The notes under the pieces: model-generated | The model's input: the letters and a program-made list of their open reading frames with translations, nothing else | Databases searched by the model: none | Told to the model about the DNA's origin: nothing | Translations under genes and position numbers: made by a program | Shown: positions 63,469 to 64,000 of the stretch, piece by piece | Layout: each line of letters begins with the position of its first letter | Position numbering within the stretch: the first letter of the stretch is position 1 | Assembly (NCBI GenBank): GCA_037157565.1 | Contig: JAZHRO010000022.1 | Location: forward strand, 1,178,001 to 1,242,000 | Length of the DNA: 64,000 bases | Reading direction: 5' to 3' | DNA from: Thalassia testudinum | Taxonomy: Eukaryota; Streptophyta; Magnoliopsida; Alismatales; Hydrocharitaceae

Positions 63469-63473
63469 GTGTG

Positions 63474-63575
63474 TGTTGTTGTCTAGCCAATATGTCCAAC
63501 ATTCCAGCCTTCCTGGTCCCCAGCCCCATCCCTCCACATGGCTTCCCAGTGTCACAAGTTGTTGTTCGTAGCGAA
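63474..63575 (+). pseudogene. exon-like fragment right of the solo LTR
   Basis: With the solo LTR and one TSD copy removed, the frame from 60730 runs on through LLSSQYVQHSSLPGPQPHPS and TWLPSVTS. This suggests one former exon split by the LTR. No domain is recognised; it could belong to the GARP gene fragment upstream. Confidence 0.45.
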
Positions 63576-63928
63576 CCCATATTGGTGATTCATGATGAAA
63601 TACAAGGGCAGCAGTTTTTAGAAGCAGATATTGACCAAAATGATTTGATGTGCTCCACAAAGAATGTATATTGCACGAAGAAGAAAAATAAGAAATGAAA
63701 AAACGAGGATGGAGAGGAAAGTTCTGGCATACAGCTGAATACAAAAAAGACACGCTTTGTGGATGTTGAACATACAAAAAAAATTCATTTCTACTGTGAA
63801 ATCTCTTGGCTGTGAAAGTAAGTCGGATTCTAGACTTTTTTTCCCCTCGCATGTCATTTACTTTTATTGATTATCTTGTACCTATCTCATTCTAAGGATT
63901 TCTCAATCAAATTAAGAAAATGAGATTG

Positions 63929-64000
63929 TGTTATAACCCTGGCATCAAACGTCGTTTAAGACGTCTGGGAATTGGTCCAGACGTCTGGTCAGATGTCTGG
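63929..64000 (+). mobile_element. Start of a second LTR of the same superfamily (cut by window end)
   Basis: tgttataaccc at 63929, then cgtttaagacgtctggg and ccagacgtctggtcagatgt. It aligns with the minus-strand start of the solo LTR (tgtaaagaccc..ttttaagacatctgg..tcagatgtctgg), so it is a relative in the opposite orientation. Only 72 bp are in the window. Confidence 0.75.

Larger units (their letters stand above)
58978..63928 (+). mobile_element. CACTA-like element start with captured gene fragments (right end not found)
   Basis: cactacaacaaaa at 58978 matches the terminal motif of plant CACTA transposons. The next 150 bp carry repeated sub-terminal words (gacgattacgatattcgtc, taacaacgattat, attcgtcgtta), as those elements do. 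To the right lie pieces of at least two unrelated host genes with intron borders. No matching ttttgttgtagtg end is visible before 64000, so the extent is unknown; the end given is only where another LTR begins. A transposase is not seen. Confidence 0.5.

Noticed and set aside
1..64000. tRNA, rRNA or small RNA genes
   Set aside because: Reading by eye found no cloverleaf with A and B boxes and no rRNA-like stretch; tRNA-like words occur only as LTR primer-binding sites.

Overview
The window is nuclear DNA of a flowering plant. One real host gene, cut into short exons with GT-AG introns, lies in a dense nest of plant transposable elements: Ty1/copia, Ty3/gypsy, L1-type LINE, hAT, MULE, a CACTA-like end and a MITE. 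There are no bacterial-style operons. I cannot name the species.

The host gene is on the minus strand and starts at about 58228. Its first eight coding exons (58043-58228, 57102-57269, 55339-55392, 43459-43532, 42949-43012, 29428-29472, 29124-29231, 28078-28155) join in frame into the N-terminal part of a chloroplast Deg2-type serine protease: transit peptide, linker, then the trypsin-like fold with the catalytic His and Asp. I did not find the serine exon and the PDZ exons; they probably lie left of position 1. If so, the TE pile at 1-28077 is all or part of intron 8. Intron 5 (13.5 kb) and intron 3 (11.8 kb) are also mostly transposon, and none of the eight exons is damaged.

Layout, left to right. 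1-1912: 3' part of a copia element. 3429-9795: non-autonomous MULE (9-bp TSD, 8/9) with a full-length copia inside it at 3638-8686 (TSD GTAAT). 10717-13023: LTR element with no recognisable proteins (TSD ATAAT, TG..CT ends). 13345-18855: near full-length L1 LINE. 18940-26127: second LINE, split by an antisense LINE at 19894-25034, then joined to an inverted LINE piece at 26128-26700. 26703-27985: short LTR element. 28078-29472: Deg2 exons 8-6. About 30571-37561: decayed copia, split by a hAT at 32455-36769. 37564-40205: minus-strand LINE. 40214-42720: 5' end of a Tat/Athila-like gypsy element. 42949-43532: exons 5-4. 43691-52529: copia whose 3' LTR was hit by a second hAT (48646-52520). 52748-54910: gag-only LTR element (TSD GTTGG, TG..TA ends). 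55339-58228: exons 3-1, with a MITE in intron 2. 58978 to the right end: CACTA-type terminus followed by fragments of unrelated host genes (EVE domain, GARP DNA-binding exon), a 2.7-kb solo LTR (TSD GTGTG) and the start of a related LTR at 63929.

Nearly all TE reading frames carry stops or frameshifts, and several key residues are lost. The nesting and the target-site duplications give a relative order of insertion for most of the window.
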